Positions 7,498-14,953 of a stretch of DNA of 18,939 bases are shown here, piece after piece (within the stretch, counting starts at the first letter, position 1; each line of letters starts with the position of its first letter). The DNA lies in NCBI GenBank assembly GCA_934378195.1, contig CAKRPO010000045.1, positions 1-18,939 on the forward strand, given 5' to 3'. Under the pieces are notes generated by a model, which was given only the letters and a program-made list of their open reading frames with translations, was not told where the DNA came from and searched no databases. This stretch comes from an uncultured Blautia sp. (GTDB lineage: Bacteria > Bacillota > Clostridia > Lachnospirales > Lachnospiraceae). Both the position numbers and the translations under genes were made by a program.

Positions 7498-7984
7498 CAT
7501 CGTGCTGCTGGAACCAGAGATTCCGGCAAATACAGGAAATATAGGAAGAACATGTGTGGCAACAGATACAAAACTTCATTTAATTGAACCGTTGGGGTTC
7601 AGCCTCAGCGAAAAGGCGCTCAAAAGAGCCGGTATGGATTACTGGAAGGATCTGGATGTGACGACATACCTGGATTATGAAGATTTTGTAAAGAAGAATC
7701 CAAACGCAAAGATTTATTATGCAACAACAAAAGCGCTTAAGACTTATACGGATGTACAGTATGAAGAAGACTGTTATATCATGTTTGGAAAGGAAAGTGC
7801 CGGTATTCCAGAAGAAATCCTGATGGAACATAAAGAAAACTGTGTGCGTATTCCAATGATCAACGAGATTCGTTCACTGAATCTCAGTAATTCTGTGGCA
7901 ATTGTTCTTTATGAGGCACTGAGACAGAATCACTTTGATCATATGCAGCTTCAGGGGCAGCTTCATAATCACACATGGGAATAG
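7484..7984 (+). CDS. trmL: tRNA (cytidine(34)-2'-O)-methyltransferase TrmL
   Basis: SPOUT-class methyltransferase that 2'-O-methylates the wobble base of tRNA-Leu isoacceptors using SAM. At 166 aa it is the compact single-domain form. The family motifs are present in order: LNIVLLEPEIPANTGNIGRT (4-23) for RNA and fold, FGKESAGIPEEIL for the first SAM-loop segment, and the knot region CVRIPMINEIRSLNLSNSVAIVLYEALRQ. The ATG at 7484 follows GGAAAGGA by eight bases and lies inside the end of the preceding gene (14-base overlap). It is the last gene of the operon and is followed by a hairpin terminator. Confident. Confidence 0.95.
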   Translation: MAKLNIVLLEPEIPANTGNIGRTCVATDTKLHLIEPLGFSLSEKALKRAGMDYWKDLDVTTYLDYEDFVKKNPNAKIYYATTKALKTYTDVQYEEDCYIMFGKESAGIPEEILMEHKENCVRIPMINEIRSLNLSNSVAIVLYEALRQNHFDHMQLQGQLHNHTWE

Positions 7985-8007
7985 AATACAAGTGCGCAAG
8001 CGCAAAA

Positions 8008-8047
8008 ATAAAAGGCAAAGTCGAGGATTCTCTACTTTGCCTTTTCT
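8008..8047. terminator. Bidirectional terminator overlapping the kinase stop codon
   Basis: GGCAAAGT (8014-8021) pairs perfectly with ACTTTGCC (8034-8041); an inner GAG/CTC pair and GATT loop extend it across one mismatch. Plus-strand reading ends TTTTCT; minus-strand reading ends TTTTATTTTT, a stronger T-run. The kinase TAG (8034-8032) lies inside the stem, so the last kinase codons form one arm. A smaller hairpin TGCG-CAAG-CGCA sits at 7993-8004. Confidence 0.8.
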
Positions 8048-9441
8048 AATGTAAAAATGAATTCTGTTCCGACGCCTTCTGTACTGATCACATTAATATG
8101 CTGGCCGTGAGCGTGTATGATTTCTTTGACTATTGCCAGACCAAGACCGGTTCCTTTCTGATCTTTGCCACGGGAGCGGTCAATTTTGTAAAAGCGTTCC
8201 CAGATTTTCTGAAGACTTGATTTTGGAATTCCGATTCCATGGTCTTTCACAGATACAAAGATCTTGCCGTTTTTTTCGGTTGTTTCAATGGTAATGGTTG
8301 AATTATCCGGGCTAAATTTGATCGCATTACTTAAGAGATTATACAATACCTGCTGAATCTGTTCCATATCAGCCTGTGCCATCAGTTTCTGACCGGATAA
8401 GATCAGTTCGAGGAGAATGTTGCGGCTGGTACAAGATCCCTCAAAGGATGCAGCAGTTGCTTTGATTACACTGTTGATATCAAAAGACTGAATGTTAAGC
8501 ATACGTTTCTGGATATCGAGTTCATTCAGTGTCAGAAGACCACGAGTGAGTTTTTCCAGGCGTTCTGCTTCGTAGGAAATGATCTTGAGATATTTTTCCT
8601 GCATTTCTACAGGAATCGTGCCGTCGATCATAGCTTCTACATAACCTTTGATCGAAGTAAGGGGAGAACGGAAGTCATGTGAGATATTGGAAATAAACTG
8701 CCGTTGATATTCTCCGTTTCGATTCAGCTTGTCGGCCATATAGTTTAGATTTTTGGCAAGATAACCGAGTTCATTTTCCGAATTGACAGGAATCTGATAG
8801 GAAAGATTTCCGTTTGCAAATTCCGAAGCACCTTTTGTGATTTCCTTAAAAGGTCTGCGTATGCAGTGAATATACCACAGAAATAGCACCGCAATCCCAA
8901 GATATGTGAGAGAATATAAAATCTGAATGATCCACAGCATTGTGCTGCGGCTTTGGTACAGATCGCTCATCAGATAATGAACGGCAACATAACCACGGGT
9001 TGTCATGTCTTCAGTGATCGGTGCGATAGTGCTGAGGCGCATCTCCGGAAAATATCCGTAAAAATCTCCAATTTGGTAATAATTGCTTCCCCAGGATGCC
9101 GGATTGAATCCCTTCAGGTCAATTGGATTCTCTGGAGAGATATCTTTGCGTGTGCTGAGAATAATCTGGCCATTGCTGTTAATGACCCAGATGATCGTAT
9201 CTGGATAGTTTGCAGCAAGAGATAGATTACTGCGTACTTCTTCCATATTGGAAGAAGTTATATTGTGACTGACCAGATTACTTTCTGCAATGCGATGTAC
9301 TGTCTGATACATATCGGAACTGATCGATTTTTCCAGATGCCTCTCAAGAAGATGAGAACCGACATAAGTCACCAGTAGAAATCCAAATACACCCAAAAGA
9401 ATGTATGCAGTAAAAAATACTGTTGTCAGACGTTTTTTCAT
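8032..9441 (-). CDS. Sensor histidine kinase (HAMP, HisKA, HATPase_c)
   Basis: Membrane sensor of a two-component pair, 469 aa from the ATG at 9441. Order: TM1 (about 7-28), an extracytoplasmic sensor region of about 140 residues with a PAS/dCache-like look (DTIIWVINSNGQIILSTR near 81-98), TM2 (about 169-190), HAMP (191-243), HisKA with phospho-accepting H255 in SNISHDFRSPLTSIKG, and the ATPase domain with N box (NLLSNAIKFSP), DHGIGIP and GTGLGLAIVKEI. The ATG overlaps the regulator stop as ATGA, with GAGGT upstream; an in-frame start 54 bases further upstream lies inside the regulator and is less likely. All catalytic boxes look intact. General type resembles PhoR/WalK-class kinases of Firmicutes; signal unknown. 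Confidence 0.93.
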   Translation of the reverse strand: MKKRLTTVFFTAYILLGVFGFLLVTYVGSHLLERHLEKSISSDMYQTVHRIAESNLVSHNITSSNMEEVRSNLSLAANYPDTIIWVINSNGQIILSTRKDISPENPIDLKGFNPASWGSNYYQIGDFYGYFPEMRLSTIAPITEDMTTRGYVAVHYLMSDLYQSRSTMLWIIQILYSLTYLGIAVLFLWYIHCIRRPFKEITKGASEFANGNLSYQIPVNSENELGYLAKNLNYMADKLNRNGEYQRQFISNISHDFRSPLTSIKGYVEAMIDGTIPVEMQEKYLKIISYEAERLEKLTRGLLTLNELDIQKRMLNIQSFDINSVIKATAASFEGSCTSRNILLELILSGQKLMAQADMEQIQQVLYNLLSNAIKFSPDNSTITIETTEKNGKIFVSVKDHGIGIPKSSLQKIWERFYKIDRSRGKDQKGTGLGLAIVKEIIHAHGQHINVISTEGVGTEFIFTLEKAK

Positions 9442-10139
9442 TTGTTTTTGACCTCGAATTTGTATCCGATTCCCCATACAGTAGAAAGACTCCACTGAGG
9501 ATGATCTTTGATCTTTTCACGCAGACGCTTGATGTGTACGTCTACGGTACGTGTGTCACCGATATATTCGTATCCCCAGATATGATCCAGAAGTTGTTCT
9601 CTTGTGAACACCTGATTCGGAGATGCTGCAAGAAAATAAAGGAGTTCCAGTTCTTTTGGAGGCATATCTACCTGTTTGCCCATATAGCTGACAGAATAAT
9701 TGGTAAGATTGATCGTAAGATCTGGGAAACTAACACATTTTTCATCAGGATTACCAGCAGGCTGACGTACTTTAAATCGGCGCAATACAGCTCGTACACG
9801 GGCAACCAGTTCTTTGGTGTCAAATGGTTTGATGATATAGTCATCTGCACCGAGTTCGAGGCCAAGAACTTTGTCGAAGGTTTCTCCTTTGGCAGAGAGC
9901 ATGATGATTGGTACATCAGAGGTATGCCGGATTTCTCTACAGACCTGATAACCGTCAATACCCGGAAGCATGAGATCAAGAAGAATCAGATCTGGCTGGA
10001 AAGAGGTGAAATCCTTCAGTGCCTGTTCTCCATCATTTACAATTCTGGTTTCAAAACATTCTTTTGTAAGATATAAAGAAATCAGTTCAGCAATATTGTT
10101 GTCATCATCTACGATTAAGATTTTCTGTTTTGTTACCAT
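9438..10139 (-). CDS. OmpR/PhoB-family response regulator
   Basis: Cytoplasmic DNA-binding partner of the adjacent kinase, 233 aa. The receiver domain (1-120) has acidic pocket D11-D13, phosphorylation site D55 in LILLDLMLPG, S82 in MLSAK and K104 in DDYIIKPF. The C-terminal winged helix (about 135-230) shows MPPKELELLYFLA, FTREQLLDHIWG, TRTVDVHIKRLREKI and VWGIGYKFEV. The ATG at 10139 has GGAGAAAGG upstream. It lies 16 bases after mutS2 and overlaps the kinase by four bases, so all three are likely co-transcribed. The sequence is of the WalR/PhoP type, but I would not name it: several such regulators exist per clostridial genome. No operator was recognised. Confidence 0.95.
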   Translation of the reverse strand: MVTKQKILIVDDDNNIAELISLYLTKECFETRIVNDGEQALKDFTSFQPDLILLDLMLPGIDGYQVCREIRHTSDVPIIMLSAKGETFDKVLGLELGADDYIIKPFDTKELVARVRAVLRRFKVRQPAGNPDEKCVSFPDLTINLTNYSVSYMGKQVDMPPKELELLYFLAASPNQVFTREQLLDHIWGYEYIGDTRTVDVHIKRLREKIKDHPQWSLSTVWGIGYKFEVKNK

Positions 10140-10155
10140 GATATTCGCCTTTCTC

Positions 10156-12537
10156 CTACTTTTTAAATTCTACAATTGTTACACCGGCATCGCCTTCACC
10201 AAATTCACCGAGACGGTAGGAAGCGACATGCTTTTGGCGTTTCAGGTAATTGTGTACTCCTTTGCGAAGTGCCCCGGTACCTTTGCCATGAACGATTCGT
10301 ACAGTTTTGAGATGTGCGATATAAGCATCATCCAGGTACTTGTCCAGTTCAGCAACTGCTTCGTCAACCGTTTTTCCGAGAAGGTTGATTTCAGTGGAAA
10401 CACTGGCAGATTTGGACATGCGGATCTTGCCGGCTCCGGTCTTGGAAAGAGAAGGGGTGGTGATCACCGGTTCATCGATCAGTTCCAGATCAGAGATATG
10501 GACTTTGGAACGGATGATTCCCATCTGAACAAACAGATATCCTTTGGAATCGGGACGGGTACTGATCGTGCCTTTGAGATTCATGCTGAGGACACGCACG
10601 GTATCACCCGGGCGGACATCTTTGGCTGTAAGCTCTTTCTTTGGCTTCTTTTTGACAGTTGGCTGTGCCATTTTCTGTTCTGTTTTATTAAGACGTTTTC
10701 GAAGCTGCTGGCGTTCACGTTCAACAGCTGCGGTATCCACGTATTCATTGTGGAATTTATGGAAAAGCTTCATTGTCTGGTCGGCGTAATCTTTGGCATC
10801 CTGAAGGACTTTATGTGCTTCTTCATTTGCCTGACGGATGATGCGTTCTTTCTGGACATCCAGTTTTTCCTGTTTGTTTTCCAACTGTTTTTTCAGTGCT
10901 TCGATTTCCAGTTTATACTGTGCAATCTCTGTACGTTCGTTTTCAATGGTGATACGACTTTCTTCGAGAGAGGTCAGTACATCCTCAAATGATTCATCCT
11001 GTTCATTGATCTGTTCGCGTGCTTTTTCGATAATGGATTCTGGAATCCCCAGTTTGGAGGAAATTGCAAATGCATTACTTTTGCCTGGAATACCAATCAG
11101 CAGACGATAAGTCGGACTCAGTGTTTCAACATCAAATTCGCAGCATGCATTTTCTACACCGAAAGCAGAAAGCGCAAAAACTTTCAGTTCACTGTAATGG
11201 GTAGTTGCCATGGTACGGATACCTCTTTCATGAAGATAAGAAAGAATGGAAATGGCAAGTGCAGCACCTTCTGTCGGATCTGTTCCGGAACAGAGTTCAT
11301 CAAACAGGACCAGGGAATGACGGTCAGCTTTTCCAAGGAAGGAAACAATATTGGTCATATGTGAAGAAAAAGTACTAAGAGATTGCTCGATACTCTGTTC
11401 ATCACCGATATCGGCGTAAACTTCGTGAAAAAGAGCAAGCTCGCTTCGATCCAGCGTCGGGATGTGAAGACCGGACTGGCCCATGAGTGTGAGAAGACCA
11501 ACTGTTTTCAGTGAGACTGTCTTACCACCGGTATTTGGACCTGTGATAACGAGAAGGTCAAATTCATCCCCGAGGCGAATGTCAATCGGAACGACCTTTT
11601 TCTTATTGATCAGAGGGTGACGTGCTTTCTTGAGATTGATGCGTCCTTCGTCATTAAAGACTGGTTCACTGGCGTTCATTTCCATGGCGAGAGCAGCTCT
11701 TGCAAAAATAAAGTCCAGTTGAACCATCAACTCGAGGTTCAGGGAAATTGATTCCTGTTCGACAGCAATCTGTTGACTGAGGTCTGCGAGGATCACTTCG
11801 ATTTCCTTTTGCTCCTGAAGCTCCAGCTCGCGTATATCATTGTTCAATTTGACGACAGACATTGGTTCAATAAAAAGGGTGGAACCGGTAGAAGACTGAT
11901 CATGGATCATACCGGGAACCTGTCCTTTATATTCGGCTTTGACCGGGATACAGTATCTGCCGTTTCGCATGGTAATAACAGAATCCTGCAGATAGGTACG
12001 TGCACTGCCGTTGACTAATCCGGCGAGTTGTGTATGGATACGGTCATTAGTGATCTTCATATTACGACGGATCTGGCGAAGTGCAGGACTTGCGTCATCA
12101 TTAATCTCATCGTCAGAGAGAATGCATCTGCGGATTTCAGTAGACAGTGGTGTCAGCGGAGAAAGTCCGTTAAACATACTGTCCAGAGAATCCTCCGGCA
12201 GATCATTGCGTTCTTTGCGGGAATAGGCTTTGACTCTGGACGTGTTTTCCAGGAGACCGCATATGGCAAGAATCTCCTGAATGCCAAGCGAACTACCGAT
12301 TTCCAGACGTTTCAGGGAACCACGGATATCTTTGACATTTCCAAAAGAGATCGTTCCCTTTTGAAATAATCTTGTCAGGGCATCTTTAGTCTGTACCTGC
12401 ATCAGGCGGATTGTTTCCAGATCAGTGGAAGGCTCCAGATTCTTGCAGAGCTGCTTCCCCATGTAAGAGGATGCTTTATCTGTAAGTTTTTCTATGATTT
12501 TGGGATATTCTAATGCATTTAATGCTTTTTGATTCAT
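10156..12537 (-). CDS. mutS2: MutS2 family ATPase with C-terminal Smr domain (MutS2/RqcU)
   Basis: A 793-aa MutS-like ATPase. In Bacillus subtilis MutS2 is reported to bind collided ribosomes and split them for rescue; older work links the family to suppression of recombination. The N-terminal core and clamp cover about 1-300, the ATPase has Walker A GPNTGGKT at 333-340 and later LVLFDELCSGTDPTEGAAL and ATTHYSELK, followed by a long charged coiled coil (about 515-640) and a KOW-like segment (DVRPGDTVRVLSM). The Smr domain (about 705-793) keeps VHGKGTGALR, but its usual LDLR/LDLK motif is INLLG here. The ATG at 12537 follows GAGGAG by five bases. It heads an operon with the two-component genes. 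Identity firm; nuclease activity doubtful. Confidence 0.96.
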   Translation of the reverse strand: MNQKALNALEYPKIIEKLTDKASSYMGKQLCKNLEPSTDLETIRLMQVQTKDALTRLFQKGTISFGNVKDIRGSLKRLEIGSSLGIQEILAICGLLENTSRVKAYSRKERNDLPEDSLDSMFNGLSPLTPLSTEIRRCILSDDEINDDASPALRQIRRNMKITNDRIHTQLAGLVNGSARTYLQDSVITMRNGRYCIPVKAEYKGQVPGMIHDQSSTGSTLFIEPMSVVKLNNDIRELELQEQKEIEVILADLSQQIAVEQESISLNLELMVQLDFIFARAALAMEMNASEPVFNDEGRINLKKARHPLINKKKVVPIDIRLGDEFDLLVITGPNTGGKTVSLKTVGLLTLMGQSGLHIPTLDRSELALFHEVYADIGDEQSIEQSLSTFSSHMTNIVSFLGKADRHSLVLFDELCSGTDPTEGAALAISILSYLHERGIRTMATTHYSELKVFALSAFGVENACCEFDVETLSPTYRLLIGIPGKSNAFAISSKLGIPESIIEKAREQINEQDESFEDVLTSLEESRITIENERTEIAQYKLEIEALKKQLENKQEKLDVQKERIIRQANEEAHKVLQDAKDYADQTMKLFHKFHNEYVDTAAVERERQQLRKRLNKTEQKMAQPTVKKKPKKELTAKDVRPGDTVRVLSMNLKGTISTRPDSKGYLFVQMGIIRSKVHISDLELIDEPVITTPSLSKTGAGKIRMSKSASVSTEINLLGKTVDEAVAELDKYLDDAYIAHLKTVRIVHGKGTGALRKGVHNYLKRQKHVASYRLGEFGEGDAGVTIVEFKK

Positions 12538-12580
12538 AATAACTCCTCGTTGCTCAAATTAGCTTAATTTACCAGGTTCT

Positions 12581-12609
12581 ATTCTACATGATTTTGGAAG
12601 GAATGAAAA
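12581..12609 (-). promoter_or_regulatory. Probable promoter of the mutS2 operon
   Basis: On the minus strand TTTTCA (12609-12604), a 17-base spacer and TAGAAT (12586-12581), 43 bases before the mutS2 ATG. The -35 matches four of six bases. It is the best candidate in the 162-base divergent intergenic region. Confidence 0.5.
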
Positions 12610-12650
12610 GAAAAATGTGAAAATTTGTTCATAAAAACTTCATAAAATTT

Positions 12651-12659
12651 TGCTAAAAT
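12651..12659 (+). promoter_or_regulatory. Extended -10 element before the HtrA-like gene
   Basis: TGCTAAAAT (TG-n-TAAAAT), 41 bases before the chosen start at 12700. No good -35 lies 16-18 bases upstream, but extended -10 promoters can do without it. The same nine bases form the -10 of the 3D-domain gene. Confidence 0.5.
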
Positions 12660-12699
12660 AATACGCGATTTAGCAGGTTTGGATTTACAGGAGATTCTT

Positions 12700-13980
12700 A
12701 TGGTGAAACGAAATGACAGGAAGTCGGATTCGGAGAATTACCCTTTCATAAAAGAAACAATAAAAGAACGTCCGTCAGACAGGAAACTTCTGGTACGTAA
12801 ATTTCTTACAGCAGCTGTTTGCGGAGTGATTTTTGGAGGATGTGCTGCAGGTACGGCATCCGTACTTTTTTCAGGAGTCATAGAATCTATGGGAGATTCT
12901 GAGGAAAAGCATATAGATGTTACATTGGCACCATCTGTTGCAGTGACGCCGGATGCGCAGGAGGGTGCTTCGGCAGATGATATGGCACAGGCAAATGTAG
13001 CAGAAGAAAAGCCTGCGGAGAGAGGTACAGATTCGTGGGCAGATCAGGTACGTCAGGCTGCGGAAACACCGCGTAAGGCTCTTGTTCGAATTGCAGCATT
13101 GAGCAGGGACTCGGATCTTCTCGACGATTCATTTTTGAAATATGGTGAAGAAGAAGGTTTTGTTTTCTTGAAGAATGCAGAAGCTTTTTACATAATGACA
13201 TATTCAGACCAGATGGATGATGCAGGGACATTTCAGGTAACATTCTCAAATGGAGATATGGCAGATGCTCAGCTTTGTAAGAAAGATGTGCGGACTGGAT
13301 TTTATGTATTTCGTGTTCCGTTTACAGAAGTCAAAGACGCCACGAAAGAGGACATTCCTGTAGCTGTGCTTAGCGCAGAAGATAACATGGAACAGATGGA
13401 TAGCGTGATTGCAGTAGGAAGTCCAACCGGTGATTATGATTCACTGGTCAGTGGTACAGTTACTTCCACAACAGGATTCATGAAGATTGCAGATGAAGAA
13501 TATGGTATGCTGACTACAGATATGGTCGGTGAAGAAGAAGGCGGTGGCCTCCTTTTAAACATGTCAGGTGAGGTGGTTGGCATTATCTGCAATCAGGATA
13601 GTGAAGACAGCAGTGTGATCCGGGCAGTGGAAGCATCACAGCTCCGGCCTCTTCTGGAAGGCATGGCAAATAGCAAAGATATCTGTTATATTGGAATACA
13701 GGGAGCAACAATCTCGAAGTATCAATCGGAGAATCTGAATATTCCAAGGGGCGTTTATGTGGATTCGGTAGAAGAGGAATCTCCGGCTATGGCGGCTGGT
13801 GTACAGAATGCTGATATCATTCACTCACTGGACGGAGAAGAGCTTATCTCTATGGAGGAGTATTCAGCAATTCTTCAGAATCTGATCAAAGGGTCAAGAG
13901 TCAAACTTGAAGTATATCGTAAGAATCCTTATGGCAAATATGTCAATGTGGAGCTAAAAGTTGTAATAAAGGAAAAATAA
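12700..13980 (+). CDS. HtrA/DegP-like membrane protein with PDZ domain, catalytic triad absent
   Basis: A 426-aa membrane-anchored S1C-type fold without protease residues. Order: basic N-terminus (1-33), TM span (about 34-60), acidic Ala/Glu/Pro-rich linker (65-115), degenerate trypsin-like domain (about 120-310) and PDZ (about 328-425; GVYVDSVEEESPAMAAGVQNADII). Alignment by eye to HtrA places the His of TNNHVV at D170 (YIMTYSDQM), the Asp of TDLAVLKV at G200 (RTGFYVFRV) and the Ser of GNSGGPLVN at G281 (EEEGGGLLLN). The flanking scaffold (TFSNGDMADA, VIAVGSPTG, LLLNMSGEVVGI) is kept. It is therefore probably a scaffold or sensor, not a peptidase. Start is ATG 12700 with AGGAG at 12689-12693; an upstream in-frame TTG at 12679 lies before that site. 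It heads the operon with yhaM and the rRNA methyltransferase. Confidence 0.88.
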   Translation: MVKRNDRKSDSENYPFIKETIKERPSDRKLLVRKFLTAAVCGVIFGGCAAGTASVLFSGVIESMGDSEEKHIDVTLAPSVAVTPDAQEGASADDMAQANVAEEKPAERGTDSWADQVRQAAETPRKALVRIAALSRDSDLLDDSFLKYGEEEGFVFLKNAEAFYIMTYSDQMDDAGTFQVTFSNGDMADAQLCKKDVRTGFYVFRVPFTEVKDATKEDIPVAVLSAEDNMEQMDSVIAVGSPTGDYDSLVSGTVTSTTGFMKIADEEYGMLTTDMVGEEEGGGLLLNMSGEVVGIICNQDSEDSSVIRAVEASQLRPLLEGMANSKDICYIGIQGATISKYQSENLNIPRGVYVDSVEEESPAMAAGVQNADIIHSLDGEELISMEEYSAILQNLIKGSRVKLEVYRKNPYGKYVNVELKVVIKEK

Positions 13981-14000
13981 AAACAGGAAGGCAGAAAAGA

Positions 14001-14948
14001 ATGCGTTTTATCAATGAATTACACGAGGGAGACCGACTTAATGGAATCTACCTCTGCAAACAGAAACAGTCAGCGATGACAAAGAATGGTAAACCATACG
14101 AGAATCTGATTCTCCAGGACAAGACAGGAGTACTTGACGGCAAGATCTGGGATCCGAATTCACTGGGGATTGATGATTTTGATGCACTGGATTATATAGA
14201 TGTAGTTGGAGATGTAACTACTTTTGCGGGAGCCATGCAGCTCAATATCAAGAGAGTGCGTAAAGCACATGAAGGGGAATATGATCCGGCAGATTATCTT
14301 CCGGTCAGTGAAAATAGTACAGATGACATGTACGGTCAGCTTCTGGTTATGATTGGAACTGTAAAGAATGAATATCTGTCAGCACTTTTAAATAAACTTT
14401 TTGTAGATAACAAAGAATTCTTGAAATCATTTCAGGAGCATTCTGCGGCGAAGACGGTTCATCATGGGTTTATTGGAGGCTTGATGGAACATACGTTAAG
14501 TGTTACAAAACTCTGTGATTATATGGCAAATGCATATCCGCTTCTTAAGAGAGATTTGCTGATCACAGCAGCACTTCTTCATGATGTCGGCAAGACAAAA
14601 GAACTTTCTTCTTTTCCGTTGAATGATTATACAGATGAGGGACAGCTTCTGGGACATATCATTATTGGTGCACAGATGATACATGATTTGGCAAAAGATA
14701 TTCCAGATTTCCCAATCACACTGGAAAATCAGCTGGTACACTGCATTCTGGCACATCACGGTGAACTGGAATACGGTTCTCCGAAGAAACCGGCACTTGC
14801 GGAGGCTGTGGCATTGAATCTTGCGGATAACACAGATGCACGTATGGAGACTCTGACAGAGATTTTTGCGGCAGACAAAGGCAAGAAAGAATGGCTTGGT
14901 TACAACCGACTTTTTGAATCAAATCTGAGAAGAACAGGAGACGTTTGA
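14001..14948 (+). CDS. yhaM: 3'-5' exoribonuclease YhaM (OB-fold plus HD domain)
   Basis: Cytoplasmic 3'-to-5' exoribonuclease family, 315 aa as usual. The N-terminal OB fold (about 10-95) includes NLILQDKTGVLDGKIWD, and the C-terminal HD domain (about 150-300) has H154/H155 (VHHGF), H164 (LMEHTLSV), H194-D195 (LLHDVGKTKE) and later HCILAHHGE, the metal-binding set. In Gram-positive bacteria YhaM trims RNA ends and can degrade DNA. AGGAAGG lies upstream of the ATG. It starts 20 bases after the HtrA-like gene and abuts or overlaps the methyltransferase gene, so the three are co-transcribed. Confident. Confidence 0.95.
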   Translation: MRFINELHEGDRLNGIYLCKQKQSAMTKNGKPYENLILQDKTGVLDGKIWDPNSLGIDDFDALDYIDVVGDVTTFAGAMQLNIKRVRKAHEGEYDPADYLPVSENSTDDMYGQLLVMIGTVKNEYLSALLNKLFVDNKEFLKSFQEHSAAKTVHHGFIGGLMEHTLSVTKLCDYMANAYPLLKRDLLITAALLHDVGKTKELSSFPLNDYTDEGQLLGHIIIGAQMIHDLAKDIPDFPITLENQLVHCILAHHGELEYGSPKKPALAEAVALNLADNTDARMETLTEIFAADKGKKEWLGYNRLFESNLRRTGDV

Positions 14949-14953
14949 TCCTC

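Noticed and set aside
9423..10992. Long plus-strand ORFs of 217 and 340 codons opposite the regulator and mutS2.
   Set aside because: They are antisense shadows of strongly recognised genes, have Phe/Cys-rich compositions and no start signals.
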